In this document: piece after piece, positions 8,724-17,594 of the stretch
Numbering within the stretch: the stretch's first letter is position 1
Layout: each line of letters opens with the position of its first letter
Origin: Hyphobacterium marinum
GTDB taxonomy: Bacteria > Pseudomonadota > Alphaproteobacteria > Caulobacterales > Maricaulaceae
NCBI RefSeq assembly: GCF_036330325.1
Contig: NZ_JAZDRO010000002.1
Coordinates: 434,001-498,000 of the forward strand
Reading direction: 5' to 3'
Length of the DNA stretch: 64,000 bases
Made by a program: the position numbers and the translations under genes
The notes under the pieces: generated by a model
Seen by the model: the letters and a program-made list of their open reading frames with translations, nothing else
Databases searched by the model: none
Told to the model about the DNA's origin: nothing

Positions 8724-9752
8724 ATGACCGGGCAACAATCTTCAGTCCGCGGGGCCAAGTCCGCACGACGAAAGTCGGCGGCGCAAGGCGCACAGATGGC
8801 GCGGCGTGCCAAGCCCAAAGCCGCGGCCGATATTGCTCCGATTGCCTATAAAGACAGCCTCGGGGCCTTGGCCATGCGCGACACGGCGTGGAATGTCGCC
8901 GAGCGAAATCACTACAATTATGTCGATCCGGAATTGCGCGGCCCGGCTTTCGCGGAACTGGACCCGAAAGAACACGTCTCCCTGAAACATCATTCTGCGA
9001 TGCTACTTTACGGTATGCGGGTCTGGGCCCAGCTTGCCGAGTTGCACCAGGAATCCGCAGCGCTGCTCCGCGCCACGGAAAACCCTTACGACCATCCGCT
9101 GTGGAAGAGCATCTTCCGCCACGCGCGAAACGCCAACGAGCGCAGCGACGGGGACAATTTCCTGGCCGCCTGCCTGGGATGCGAAAGCGGCCTCTCCAAT
9201 TTCGACTGGATGAGCACGCCTGAACATATCCGCGCGGAATGGACGCTTTACAGCTGGCGCGGTACAGGCGGGATCGCCCCCCAGGCTGCGGACGCGGACA
9301 CACTGGGACGCTGGTTCAGCGACAATGTGTACCAGAGAATGTGTCTCTTTGGTCTTGCCACGGAGGCCATCACGGCTTCCGATTTTTCCGCGCTTGGGCA
9401 CTACCTGACTTTGCTGAAGACCATCGCGCCGGACGTCCATTCTATTTCAGGCGATGTCTCGACCCCTGACGCTTTTCTGGTCGCCCGACTCCGGGAAGCC
9501 CATATCCGTCATTTCGAAGGAGTCGATCAGGCGGAAGCCTATCTGGCCTCCGTCTGGGGCGTACTCAGCGCCACTGGCCAGAACACGCGCAGCCCAATGG
9601 CTCATCTTCACCGCATGAGGACCGTTTACAACCGCAGACTCGCCAATGCCGAAGCCATGGCGGATGCCCAGCGGATCGTGTCCGTCCAGGAGGACTGGCG
9701 AACGCTACTCAAGGAAGCCCTTGCCTCCTATGAAGGCGGACTTATGCGATGA
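8724..9752 (+). CDS. Protein of unknown function in glycan cluster
   Basis: A 342-residue protein I do not recognise. The first 40 residues are basic (several A-R-R-K and R-R-A-K-P-K stretches) and probably disordered. The rest is rich in Ala, Leu, Trp and His and looks helical, with an L-K-H-H-S-A-M-L-L-Y-G-M segment and a conserved-looking W-x-L-Y-S-W-R-G. No signal peptide or membrane helix is visible. The start is the ATG at 8724, after a GGGAAAGG stretch. Its stop overlaps the start of the CgeB-like gene at 9749 by 4 bases, and that gene overlaps the next glycosyltransferase by 4, so this protein is made together with two glycosyltransferases. A partner or acceptor role in the same glycosylation is a reasonable inference. 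Confidence 0.6.
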   Translation: MTGQQSSVRGAKSARRKSAAQGAQMARRAKPKAAADIAPIAYKDSLGALAMRDTAWNVAERNHYNYVDPELRGPAFAELDPKEHVSLKHHSAMLLYGMRVWAQLAELHQESAALLRATENPYDHPLWKSIFRHARNANERSDGDNFLAACLGCESGLSNFDWMSTPEHIRAEWTLYSWRGTGGIAPQAADADTLGRWFSDNVYQRMCLFGLATEAITASDFSALGHYLTLLKTIAPDVHSISGDVSTPDAFLVARLREAHIRHFEGVDQAEAYLASVWGVLSATGQNTRSPMAHLHRMRTVYNRRLANAEAMADAQRIVSVQEDWRTLLKEALASYEGGLMR

Positions 9753-11347
9753 AACGGATCCTCGTGCTTCACGACATGGCAAAAGGGTCGCGGCGGACCA
9801 ATCGCGACCACGTTTACAATTATGCGAAATACCGTCCGGGAAACCTGTATGTCTTCCACAACATCAAGGCCCCGATCACGGAAGCCTTGAAAACGTTCCC
9901 CTTCGACGGAATCATTCTCAACTACTGCTTCCTGAGCAATCGTGCATCGATATACGATTTGCAAAAGGAACGCTGGTCCTTCCTGGCCGACAGTAGCGCC
10001 GTGAAGATCGCCATCTGCCAGGATGACTACACCGATCACATTAGTCTTGACGAATGGATCCGCGATATTCGCGCGGACGTCATCTTTTCGCCGATCCAGG
10101 ACAATCTGGATGTCCTGTATCCCACGAACTGGGGCAAGGCCCAGTTCCGGGAAGGGCTGACGGGATATACCGATCATGCCCAGATCGAAGAACTTGAAAG
10201 CTATTCGAAGCCCTTCCGCGACCGGACGATCGATGTCGGAACCCGTGTCCGCTATCTGCCGCCTGTCTTCGGCCGCTATGGCCAGCAGAAGGGCCAGTCT
10301 GCGGAGCGTTTTGCCAAGCTGGCAGCAGAGGCAGGCTTCAACGTCGACATCTCCACCCGCTCTGAAGACGTCATCTTCGGCAGCCGGTGGCTGCAATTCC
10401 TCGGCAATTGCAAATTTACACTTGGCTCGAAGGGTGGCGCGAGCCTTGCCGATCCGCGCGGCGAGATCCGCGTCAAGGTTGCCGAGTTCATGGCTGACAA
10501 TCCCAACGCCAGTTTCGAAACCGTTGAGCGAGAGTGTTTTGAAGGGCTCGACGGAAAATATATCTTCGCGGGTGTCAGCCCCCGGTTGTTTGAATCTGCA
10601 GCATTGCGGACCTGCCAAATCCTGACCCGCGATACCTATGTCGGCGGGATGGAACCCTATGTGGACTATATTCCGCTCGACGAGGATTTTTCCAACCTCG
10701 ACGAGGTCTTCGACCTGATGCGCAACGAAAGCGCATGCTTGTCGATGATCGACAGTTGTTACGAAAAGCTGATTGCGTCAAAAGCCTTCGATTATTCGGC
10801 TTTCGTGGATGAAGTCCTTGATTTCATTCCTGAAGCTACAGACATGGGCGAACGCGGCGAAGCGCAGTTGCTCGACGAGCATTTCGGGATCATCAATCCC
10901 TTCAGACGGACAAGAGAGCGTTTCGGCGGCACGATGGAAACCGCCCTGAAGACGGTGATTTCCCTCCTCAAGACAGAGTTCTTCGTTCCCGCAGAATCAC
11001 TCGACTGGCCACGCCCCTACGCGCTGTCGCCCCAGTTCGCACCGCTCGCAGGCGGGATCGAGGGACAGCGCCGTTCGGTCTACGCCATGCTTCCTGAGCT
11101 AATGGCCTATGCCGAGGATGATCCGGAAGCCCGCAAGGACCTCGAACGTGTTTTCGAGGAATTCGCGTACGGCAGTCTCGCGCCCGAACGGTATTTTACC
11201 AATACCGGCTCCCTGTCCTGGTGGGACATGTGCGAATACATCTTCGAACCCGCCGGATCCGACGCCACGGCAAGAACCGCGACTACTTCCCGGCGGAAAC
11301 GCAAGACCCCGTCCCCAAAGAACCAGGCTGACAAGGCCACGACATGA
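9749..11347 (+). CDS. CgeB-like glycosyltransferase, paralogue 2
   Basis: A 532-residue member of the same CgeB-like family as 3169 and 17594. Aligned landmarks are D-V-G-T-R-V-R, G-R-Y-G-Q-Q-K, W-L-Q-F-L-G-N-C-K, L-G-S-K-G-G, S-P-R-L-F-E-S-A-A and D-F-S-N-L-D-E-V-F-D-L. The first 110 residues form a Rossmann-like lobe with I-A-I-C-Q-D-D-Y before the family block. A C-terminal extension of about 130 residues ends in a Lys/Arg/Ser/Thr-rich tail that resembles the tail of the coiled-coil methyltransferase at 4532. Both ends overlap neighbouring genes by 4 bases, giving a tight three-gene unit (8724, 9749, 11344). Donor and acceptor are unknown. Confidence 0.8.
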   Translation: MKRILVLHDMAKGSRRTNRDHVYNYAKYRPGNLYVFHNIKAPITEALKTFPFDGIILNYCFLSNRASIYDLQKERWSFLADSSAVKIAICQDDYTDHISLDEWIRDIRADVIFSPIQDNLDVLYPTNWGKAQFREGLTGYTDHAQIEELESYSKPFRDRTIDVGTRVRYLPPVFGRYGQQKGQSAERFAKLAAEAGFNVDISTRSEDVIFGSRWLQFLGNCKFTLGSKGGASLADPRGEIRVKVAEFMADNPNASFETVERECFEGLDGKYIFAGVSPRLFESAALRTCQILTRDTYVGGMEPYVDYIPLDEDFSNLDEVFDLMRNESACLSMIDSCYEKLIASKAFDYSAFVDEVLDFIPEATDMGERGEAQLLDEHFGIINPFRRTRERFGGTMETALKTVISLLKTEFFVPAESLDWPRPYALSPQFAPLAGGIEGQRRSVYAMLPELMAYAEDDPEARKDLERVFEEFAYGSLAPERYFTNTGSLSWWDMCEYIFEPAGSDATARTATTSRRKRKTPSPKNQADKATT

Positions 11348-12867
11348 CAGATTCGTCCGACGCTCTCCCGCCGCGCCGTCCCGAAGACCTCAAGATGATG
11401 GAAGCGGGGCTGAAGGAGCCCTGGCGACTGCCTGCGCTGGCTCTGGAATACTCCAAGCTTTACAGCGATGGTATCCGTCCTGTGCCCTACGACCTCCTGC
11501 CGCAGGAAATGTCCTCCCGCGAGCTGATGGGATGGTGGGCCCGCACGCATGACGGTCTTCAGGCAACGCTCAATCGGCCGATCACGAAAGCCGTGCAGGA
11601 GCGCCCTGCCCCCAATTACAGTTCACCCCTGAAAGGGCGCATTGCCGAGCTTCTGGGCGGAGAGGCCGACGACAGGCGGTCGGTGGTCTTTATTCACCAC
11701 GCCTATTATCACTTTTATTATCTGGCACGGGCGCTGCGCGAGCGCGGCTGGCGGGCCTACTCGGTGTCCATCGAAAATCCCCGCAGCCCCAACAATGCCT
11801 TCTATCACGGCGAAGACCTGCTCCTGTGGGACGACGATCCATGGGTCCGGCGGGAGTTGCAACGTGAGCTTTTCGAGGCCGTGAAGACCAATTTCGACAT
11901 GGTCCATTTCCATGGCGACAACGCCATGACGTTGTTCGAAAAAGGGCTTTGCAACAACAATATGCGCAATGGCGTGCCCTGGGACTTCCTCGAATTGAAA
12001 TCCCATGGCGTGAAAATCGGACAATCGATCAGCGGATGCCTGACGGGACAACGCCAGAGCGTCTTCAATGCCGGAACGGGCGGAGTCTGCAACCATTGCG
12101 TCTGGCAGAACAATCCTTCGGTCTGTTCTGACGAAAAGAATGGTTTCGTCAACGACAAGTACAAACTCATGCTCGATCTCAACGCACTCGAGATCGACTG
12201 GCCTTTGGACACGTCGCGGCAGACCCCGAATACGTTTTACGATCCGCTCACCTACTGTCTGGACATGAATGTATGGCGTCCGGATCTGGAAATCCCTGAT
12301 CGGATCGAGCGCCTGCCTCGGGAACCGGGGGAAATCCTCGTTTTCCACGCTGTCGGCAACTATTCGGAGCGCGACTCGAGGAAGGAACAACGCAACATCA
12401 AGGGCACGCCCGCCGTCGTTGAGGCCATTGACCGGCTGCGGTCTGAAGGCCTGCCGGTGAAACTCGTCTTCAAGACCGGCGTGCCGTCCAAAGACATGCG
12501 TTTTTACCAGATTCAGGCCGACATCATTGTTGACCAGCTGATATACGGTCGGTGGGGAGCCACAGCCCGTGAAACCATGGCGCTCGGCCTGCCGACGATC
12601 TGCCACATCGAGCGCAAGCAACCGGACGGCGTACCGCCTTCAAAAGCGCTTGCCGATTGCCCGCTTGTGGAAGCAACACCGGATACGGTTTACGACGCCA
12701 TCAAGATGCTGGCGACCGATGCGGAGAAGCGGCGCACCATCGGCGAAGCAAGCCGGGCCTTTGCTGAAAAATGGTTCGGCGCGGAGGCCTGCGCGGAACG
12801 GTTCGAGACGGTTTACGACCGGCTCCAGGCCGGAAAATTTCCGCTCTACCGCCCCGCGAAGGCTTAG
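11344..12867 (+). CDS. GT4-like glycosyltransferase with internal cysteine cluster
   Basis: A 507-residue GT-B glycosyltransferase. The C-terminal lobe shows the group 1 layout: I-L-V-F-H-A-V-G-N-Y-S, K-L-V-F-K-T-G-V, A-D-I-I-V-D-Q-L-I-Y-G, and R-E-T-M-A-L-G-L-P-T-I in the position of the E-x7-E phosphate-binding region. The N-terminal lobe has V-V-F-I-H-H-A-Y-Y-H. Near residue 245 there is C-N-H-C followed about 9 residues later by another Cys, an arrangement not usual for GT4 and possibly metal-binding. The ATG overlaps the previous gene by 4 bases. It is the last gene of the 8724-12867 unit and converges on the lipoprotein gene. Confidence 0.78.
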   Translation: MTDSSDALPPRRPEDLKMMEAGLKEPWRLPALALEYSKLYSDGIRPVPYDLLPQEMSSRELMGWWARTHDGLQATLNRPITKAVQERPAPNYSSPLKGRIAELLGGEADDRRSVVFIHHAYYHFYYLARALRERGWRAYSVSIENPRSPNNAFYHGEDLLLWDDDPWVRRELQRELFEAVKTNFDMVHFHGDNAMTLFEKGLCNNNMRNGVPWDFLELKSHGVKIGQSISGCLTGQRQSVFNAGTGGVCNHCVWQNNPSVCSDEKNGFVNDKYKLMLDLNALEIDWPLDTSRQTPNTFYDPLTYCLDMNVWRPDLEIPDRIERLPREPGEILVFHAVGNYSERDSRKEQRNIKGTPAVVEAIDRLRSEGLPVKLVFKTGVPSKDMRFYQIQADIIVDQLIYGRWGATARETMALGLPTICHIERKQPDGVPPSKALADCPLVEATPDTVYDAIKMLATDAEKRRTIGEASRAFAEKWFGAEACAERFETVYDRLQAGKFPLYRPAKA

Positions 12868-12885
12868 AAAAGGCGACCTGACCGG

Positions 12886-13533
12886 CTAGCGTTCGATGAT
12901 CCCGACCTCTGCCATCATGATGTCGGCACCGCCAGGTTCGACATTAGTGATGCGCAACAGGACACAGTCGTGTTCACCTGAAAACGTGTGATTTACGGTA
13001 AACGTTTCAGGTACTTCGCCCACGGTGACGGTCTCGCCAGATACATCCGGTCCGTTGGCCGAACAGAAATCCGCAAGCTGCAACACCACCTGGGCCGTCG
13101 TACCGCGCTGTGTCCACAGCGTGGCCTGTCCAGTAAACCGCGCCCCGGATTCTATCCGTGCGTCCTGGCGGTAAAGCGCGACGAAGGAATTATAATCCAT
13201 CGACACGCGGTCTGCGTTCAGCACTTCGCCATCGGCTGAATCCACATTGCGTTCGACGGAGACACCTTCGCCGGACATCAGGAAATTCTCGGCGTCGCTT
13301 CTCAACCCGCTGCCGGTGGCCAGCCCGCGGTTGAGGCCGTACCCCACCTCGTCTTCAGCATCGGGGCCAGGCTGGAGTTCGGCAGTCGAGCGAGCGGAAT
13401 TGTCGGCAATGTCCGCTTCAGTGACCGAATCCGGAATCGCCGAGGAGGCCCGGGACTGACCATCGCCGCCACTCTCCTGTCCGCAACCCGCAAGCAGGCC
13501 ACCCGCCAAAACCGCGCCTAGAAGCAATCTCAT
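12886..13533 (-). CDS. Putative lipoprotein of unknown function
   Basis: A 215-residue protein beginning with a short basic n-region, a hydrophobic stretch and the lipobox L-L-A-G-C, so a signal peptidase II-processed lipoprotein is expected. Residues 22-80 are Ser-, Asp- and Glu-rich and probably a disordered linker. Residues about 90-215 look like a compact beta-rich domain with two cysteines (F-C-S-A-N and H-D-C-V-L-L) that could form a disulphide in the periplasm. It is convergent with the glycosyltransferase ending at 12867, 18 bases away. I recognise no family. It may be an envelope partner of the glycan locus, but nothing beyond position supports this. Confidence 0.65.
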   Translation of the reverse strand: MRLLLGAVLAGGLLAGCGQESGGDGQSRASSAIPDSVTEADIADNSARSTAELQPGPDAEDEVGYGLNRGLATGSGLRSDAENFLMSGEGVSVERNVDSADGEVLNADRVSMDYNSFVALYRQDARIESGARFTGQATLWTQRGTTAQVVLQLADFCSANGPDVSGETVTVGEVPETFTVNHTFSGEHDCVLLRITNVEPGGADIMMAEVGIIER

Positions 13534-13815
13534 ATCAGTCCTTCACTCTATCTATGAACGGGAAACGCTGCCGATCATCTTCCAGATACGGCGCGGTCAA
13601 TCAATGGGGACATGGTGACCTATTTATGGCAATTTTGCCCGTACTGTACGGCTGTTCCGAGATTTGCGGAATCGGTTGCGTGTACCGCCTTGGGGCGATA
13701 TGTCCTGAGCCGCGTTAGCGGCAGGGTCTACAAACACATTCCGCTTCAAATTCAGTCACTCGACCCTGCCGGCCGCTGAAACCGGCCATTTCATCCAAAC
13801 TCGGGAGCATTCAGC

Positions 13816-14811
13816 ATGGATATCCGCGGCAAACGCCTCGTTGTGATCGGCGGTGCCGGCCTCATCGGCTCGCACGTGGTCGACGAACTCGTCAAAGAGG
13901 ATGTCGGCGAAGTCGTGATCTACGACAATTTCGTCCGCGGCACCCACGAGAATCTCGCCGACGCTCTGAAAGACCCGCGCGTAAAGATCTACGAAGTTGG
14001 CGGCGACATCCTGCACACCGACATTCTCGACAGCGCGTTGAAGAATGCCGATGGCGTCTTCCACCTGGCCGCGCTGTGGCTGCTGCAATGTCACGACTAT
14101 CCCCGCTCGGCATTCGAAGTGAATGTCAAAGGCACGTTCAACGTGCTCGATTCCTGCGTGCGCAACGGCGTGTCGCGCCTGGTCTGGTCGTCCTCGGCCT
14201 CGGTCTATGGCGATGCGGTCAGCGAGCCGATGACTGAAGACCACCCGTTCAACAATCAGAATTTCTATGGCGCGACCAAGATATGCGGCGAAGCGATGGC
14301 CCGGGCCTATCACCACCGCTACGGCCTGAATTACACCGGCATGCGCTACATGAACGTCTATGGCCCGCGCCAGGATTATCGCGGGGCCTATATCGCCGTA
14401 ATCATGAAAATGCTCGACGCGATCGACCGCGGTGAAGGCCCGACCATTCTCGGCGACGGCAGCGAGGCGTTCGACTTCGTCGCCGTGCGCGATTGCGGCC
14501 GCGCGAATGTCTGCGCCATGAAGGCGGACGCAACCGACCAATTCTACAATGTCGGCACCGGCAAGCGCACGACGCTGAAGGAACTGGCCGAGATGCTGCT
14601 AAACCTGACCGGCTCGAACCAGGAGATCCAGTACAAGGAGCGCAGCCAGGCCACGCTCGTGCGCAACCGCATTGGCTGCCCGAAGAAAGCGTCCGAAGAG
14701 ATTGGTTTCACAGCCGAGGTTTCGCTGCAAGACGGCCTGCGCCATCTCATCGAGTGGCGGGCGTCCCACATCGAGGAAGTCCAGGCCCGCCAGCGCAAGG
14801 CCCAGATCTAG
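13816..14811 (+). CDS. NAD-dependent epimerase/dehydratase (extended SDR)
   Basis: A 331-residue extended short-chain dehydrogenase acting on a nucleotide sugar. It has the Rossmann glycine motif G-G-A-G-L-I-G-S near residues 13-20, the S-S-S-A-S-V-Y-G strand and an intact catalytic Y-G-A-T-K. The pattern is closest to UDP-glucose 4-epimerase-like and dTDP-glucose dehydratase-like enzymes, but the substrate cannot be read from sequence. It is preceded by a 282-bp non-coding stretch, so a promoter probably lies there. Only 15 bases separate it from the AsnB-like gene. The run from 13816 through 19540 is compact and likely one transcription unit. Confidence 0.88.
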   Translation: MDIRGKRLVVIGGAGLIGSHVVDELVKEDVGEVVIYDNFVRGTHENLADALKDPRVKIYEVGGDILHTDILDSALKNADGVFHLAALWLLQCHDYPRSAFEVNVKGTFNVLDSCVRNGVSRLVWSSSASVYGDAVSEPMTEDHPFNNQNFYGATKICGEAMARAYHHRYGLNYTGMRYMNVYGPRQDYRGAYIAVIMKMLDAIDRGEGPTILGDGSEAFDFVAVRDCGRANVCAMKADATDQFYNVGTGKRTTLKELAEMLLNLTGSNQEIQYKERSQATLVRNRIGCPKKASEEIGFTAEVSLQDGLRHLIEWRASHIEEVQARQRKAQI

Positions 14812-14826
14812 CGTCGGTTATTCACC

Positions 14827-16713
14827 ATGTGCGGGATTGCGGGCTACATAAATTATAGCGGAGAGGGCGCGGACAAGGCCGTCCTCAAAGCCATGTCCGA
14901 TGCGATCGCGCACCGTGGCCCGGATGGCGAAGGCCAGGTCGTGGAAGGGGCGTGTGGGCTCGCGCACCGGCGTCTTGCCATTCTCGATCTAAGCGATGCA
15001 TCCCTGCAGCCCATCGTGTCGGCTGATGGCCGGCATGTGATGGTCTATAACGGCGAACTCTACAATTTCGCCGAGATCCGAGCGGAACTTGAAGCGAAAG
15101 GCCATGTCTTTCGTACCACGGGCGACACTGAAGTCGTCCTCGAAGCCATTGCGGAATGGGGACTGGCCGGTGCCGTGCCGCGCTTCAACGGCATGTTCGC
15201 CATCGCAGCCTGGGACCGGAAGGAGAACGTCCTCCATCTCGCGCGTGACCGCTATGGCATCAAGCCGCTCTATTATGTGAACAATGACCGCCTCTTCGCC
15301 TTCGGCTCGGAGATCAAGGCCATCCTCGCGGGTGGTCATCTGAAGGGGGACCTGTGCGCCGAAGGCCTCGTCGAATACCTGACCTTCCAGAATTTCTTTA
15401 CCGACCGGACCATCTTCCGCGATGTCCGCATGCTGCCAGCCGGTTCGGTGATGACAGTTCGCGCCGGTGGCGGCAAACCATCGGTCAGGCGCTATTGGGA
15501 CTATTGCTTCGAAGAACCTGAAACAGCACGCAGCGAAGACGACTATCTCGAAGAACTCGATCATCTCTTCCGGCAGGCGGTAACCCGCCAGCTCGTTGCC
15601 GATGTCGATGTCGGATCCTACCTCTCCGGCGGCATGGATTCGGGATCCATCACGGCGATCGCGGCGAAAACTCTGCCCTATATGCGGACCTTTACGGTCG
15701 GCTTTGACCTGCATTCGGCCTCGGGCGTCGAGCTTGCCTTCGACGAACGCCGCGCCGCCGAGCTGATGTCCTACAAGTTCAAGACCGAACACTACGAGAT
15801 GGTCCTGAAAGCCGGCGACATGGAGCGGGCCATGCCGCGCCTGGCGCGGCATCTGGAAGAGCCGCGCGTCGGCCAAAGCTATCCGAATTTCTATGCCGCC
15901 CAGCTCGCCAGCAAGTTCGTCAAGGTCGTGCTGTCAGGCGCGGGCGGCGACGAAATCTTTGCGGGATATCCGTGGCGCTATTACCGCGCGGTCGTGAATT
16001 CCGATTTCGACGACTATGTCGGTAAATATTACGGTTTCTGGCAGCGCTTGCTCGACAAGGACCAGCTGCGCGGCGTCCTCGATCCGGTCTGGGACGATGT
16101 CAAACATGTTTCTCCGGTCGACATCTTCCGCGATGTTTTCGCCAACCGCCCGAACGAACTCGACAGTCCCGAGGACTATATCAACCAGTCCCTCTACTTC
16201 GAGGCGCGGACCTTCCTGCACGGTCTCCTCGTGGTCGAGGACAAGCTGTCCATGGCCCACTCGCTGGAAACACGTGTGCCCTTCCTCGACAACGACCTCG
16301 TCGATTTTGCCATGCGGCTGCCGACACACATGAAGCTGGGCAATCTGACCGAAGTCGTGCGCGAGGACGAAAACCAGCTCGGCAAGGCCCGCAAGCACTT
16401 CCAGAAGACCAAGGACGGCAAGCTGATTCTCAGGAAACTGATGAGCCGCTACATTCCGGACGAGGTCGCAAATGCGGTCAAACAGGGCTTTTCCGCGCCG
16501 GATGCCAGCTGGTTCAAGGGCGAGAGCATCGACTACGTCAACCGCGTGGTAGACGATCCGAAAAGCCGCATTTACGAGTTTATGGACGCAAAGTCCGTAC
16601 ACGCGCTCGTGGATGCCCACATGAGCGGCGCAGAGAACAAGCGCCTCCTGATCTGGTCACTTCTCAGCCTTGAAAGCTGGATGGACGAATTCGTCCATCC
16701 ACCGGCGGGCTGA
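14827..16713 (+). CDS. AsnB-like glutamine-dependent amidotransferase (asparagine synthetase family)
   Basis: A 628-residue two-domain enzyme. The N-terminal class II glutaminase domain starts M-C-G-I-A-G, with Cys2 as nucleophile after Met removal. The C-terminal domain carries the ATP pyrophosphatase loop S-G-G-M-D-S near residue 270. It could make asparagine, but AsnB paralogues inside O-antigen loci, such as WbpS of Pseudomonas aeruginosa, are tied to conversion of uronic acids to uronamides. Here it sits between two sugar-nucleotide SDRs and upstream of wbpB/E/A-type genes that make an amino-uronic acid, so sugar amidation is the favoured inference. No strong ribosome-binding site precedes the ATG. 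All catalytic motifs look intact. Confidence 0.9.
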   Translation: MCGIAGYINYSGEGADKAVLKAMSDAIAHRGPDGEGQVVEGACGLAHRRLAILDLSDASLQPIVSADGRHVMVYNGELYNFAEIRAELEAKGHVFRTTGDTEVVLEAIAEWGLAGAVPRFNGMFAIAAWDRKENVLHLARDRYGIKPLYYVNNDRLFAFGSEIKAILAGGHLKGDLCAEGLVEYLTFQNFFTDRTIFRDVRMLPAGSVMTVRAGGGKPSVRRYWDYCFEEPETARSEDDYLEELDHLFRQAVTRQLVADVDVGSYLSGGMDSGSITAIAAKTLPYMRTFTVGFDLHSASGVELAFDERRAAELMSYKFKTEHYEMVLKAGDMERAMPRLARHLEEPRVGQSYPNFYAAQLASKFVKVVLSGAGGDEIFAGYPWRYYRAVVNSDFDDYVGKYYGFWQRLLDKDQLRGVLDPVWDDVKHVSPVDIFRDVFANRPNELDSPEDYINQSLYFEARTFLHGLLVVEDKLSMAHSLETRVPFLDNDLVDFAMRLPTHMKLGNLTEVVREDENQLGKARKHFQKTKDGKLILRKLMSRYIPDEVANAVKQGFSAPDASWFKGESIDYVNRVVDDPKSRIYEFMDAKSVHALVDAHMSGAENKRLLIWSLLSLESWMDEFVHPPAG

Positions 16714-16733
16714 CAGGCAGGAAGGGGGCACGA

Positions 16734-17594
16734 ATGCGCATTCTTCTGACCGGAGCGACCGGGTATCTTGGCGGCTGGATACGCGCGGCCCTGGCCCGCG
16801 ACCACGACGTCGTCTGTACCGTGCGTCCAGGAAGCCAGTTGCCAGACGGCGGACCTTCCGTGACCTGGGACCTTGCCGGTCCGCTGCCAGCGGACATGCC
16901 GGAGGTCGATGCCATCGTTCACGCCGCACAGTCGCGTCACTATACGGCTTTTCCGGATGGTGCGGCTGACGCGTTCGCGGTCAATGTCGCCTCGACAGCG
17001 TCACTCCTGGACCATGCCGCCGAAAACCGGGTCCAGCGGTTCTGTTTCATATCGAGCGGCTCGGTTTACGAGCCTTATGAGGGCAAACTTGGCGAGGATG
17101 CCGCCCTCGCACCGACCAGCCTGAACGGGACGACCAAACTCGCCGCAGAAATTCTGACCCGGGCCTATGAAACCCTATTTGCCGTCAGCCGCTTGCGGCT
17201 CTTCTTCCCCTATGGGCCCGGCCAGACGGGACGCATGGTCCCGGGGCTGATTGACCGAGTCCAGACTGGCCAACCGGTCACGCTCGCAGGCGAAAACGGG
17301 CTGGAGTTTGCCCCGCTCTATGCGGGCGACATTGCGAACATTGTCACCAGCGCCGTGGCTGAGGACTGGCGAGGCACGTTCAATGTCGAAGGGCCCGAAG
17401 CCACAAATCTGCGAACATTCGCCGAAGCCATCGGGACACTCACCGGTCGCGATGTTGCGTTCGAGATCAACCCCGTCGCGAGCCCACGAATACTGGCATC
17501 ATCAGACCGGTTGAAATCACGATTTGACGTTGAGACAATGACGAAAGTCCGGGACGGACTGAAGCAGACCCTTGGGGGGCAAGGGACAGTGTGA
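16734..17594 (+). CDS. NAD-dependent epimerase/dehydratase-like SDR lacking the catalytic tyrosine
   Basis: A 286-residue extended SDR with an intact NAD(P)-binding motif (T-G-A-T-G-Y-L-G-G, residues 6-14) and the F-I-S-S-G-S-V-Y strand. At the expected Y-x-x-x-K position it reads N-G-T-T-K, so Asn131 replaces the catalytic Tyr while Lys135 stays. Loss of this Tyr normally abolishes classical SDR catalysis, so the protein may be regulatory, may use another acid/base residue, or may be a reductase variant. GGAAGGGGG lies 6 bases before the ATG. Its stop overlaps the start of the CgeB-like gene at 17594. This gene and the SDR at 13816 flank asnB. Confidence 0.85.
   Translation: MRILLTGATGYLGGWIRAALARDHDVVCTVRPGSQLPDGGPSVTWDLAGPLPADMPEVDAIVHAAQSRHYTAFPDGAADAFAVNVASTASLLDHAAENRVQRFCFISSGSVYEPYEGKLGEDAALAPTSLNGTTKLAAEILTRAYETLFAVSRLRLFFPYGPGQTGRMVPGLIDRVQTGQPVTLAGENGLEFAPLYAGDIANIVTSAVAEDWRGTFNVEGPEATNLRTFAEAIGTLTGRDVAFEINPVASPRILASSDRLKSRFDVETMTKVRDGLKQTLGGQGTV

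Noticed and set aside
13534..13815. Promoter in the gap before the epimerase gene
   Set aside because: A TTGCGT and GATATG pair has 15-base spacing and weak matches; not enough to call.
14827..16713. Plain asparagine synthetase for amino-acid metabolism
   Set aside because: Not excluded, but its place between sugar-nucleotide enzymes makes sugar amidation more likely.
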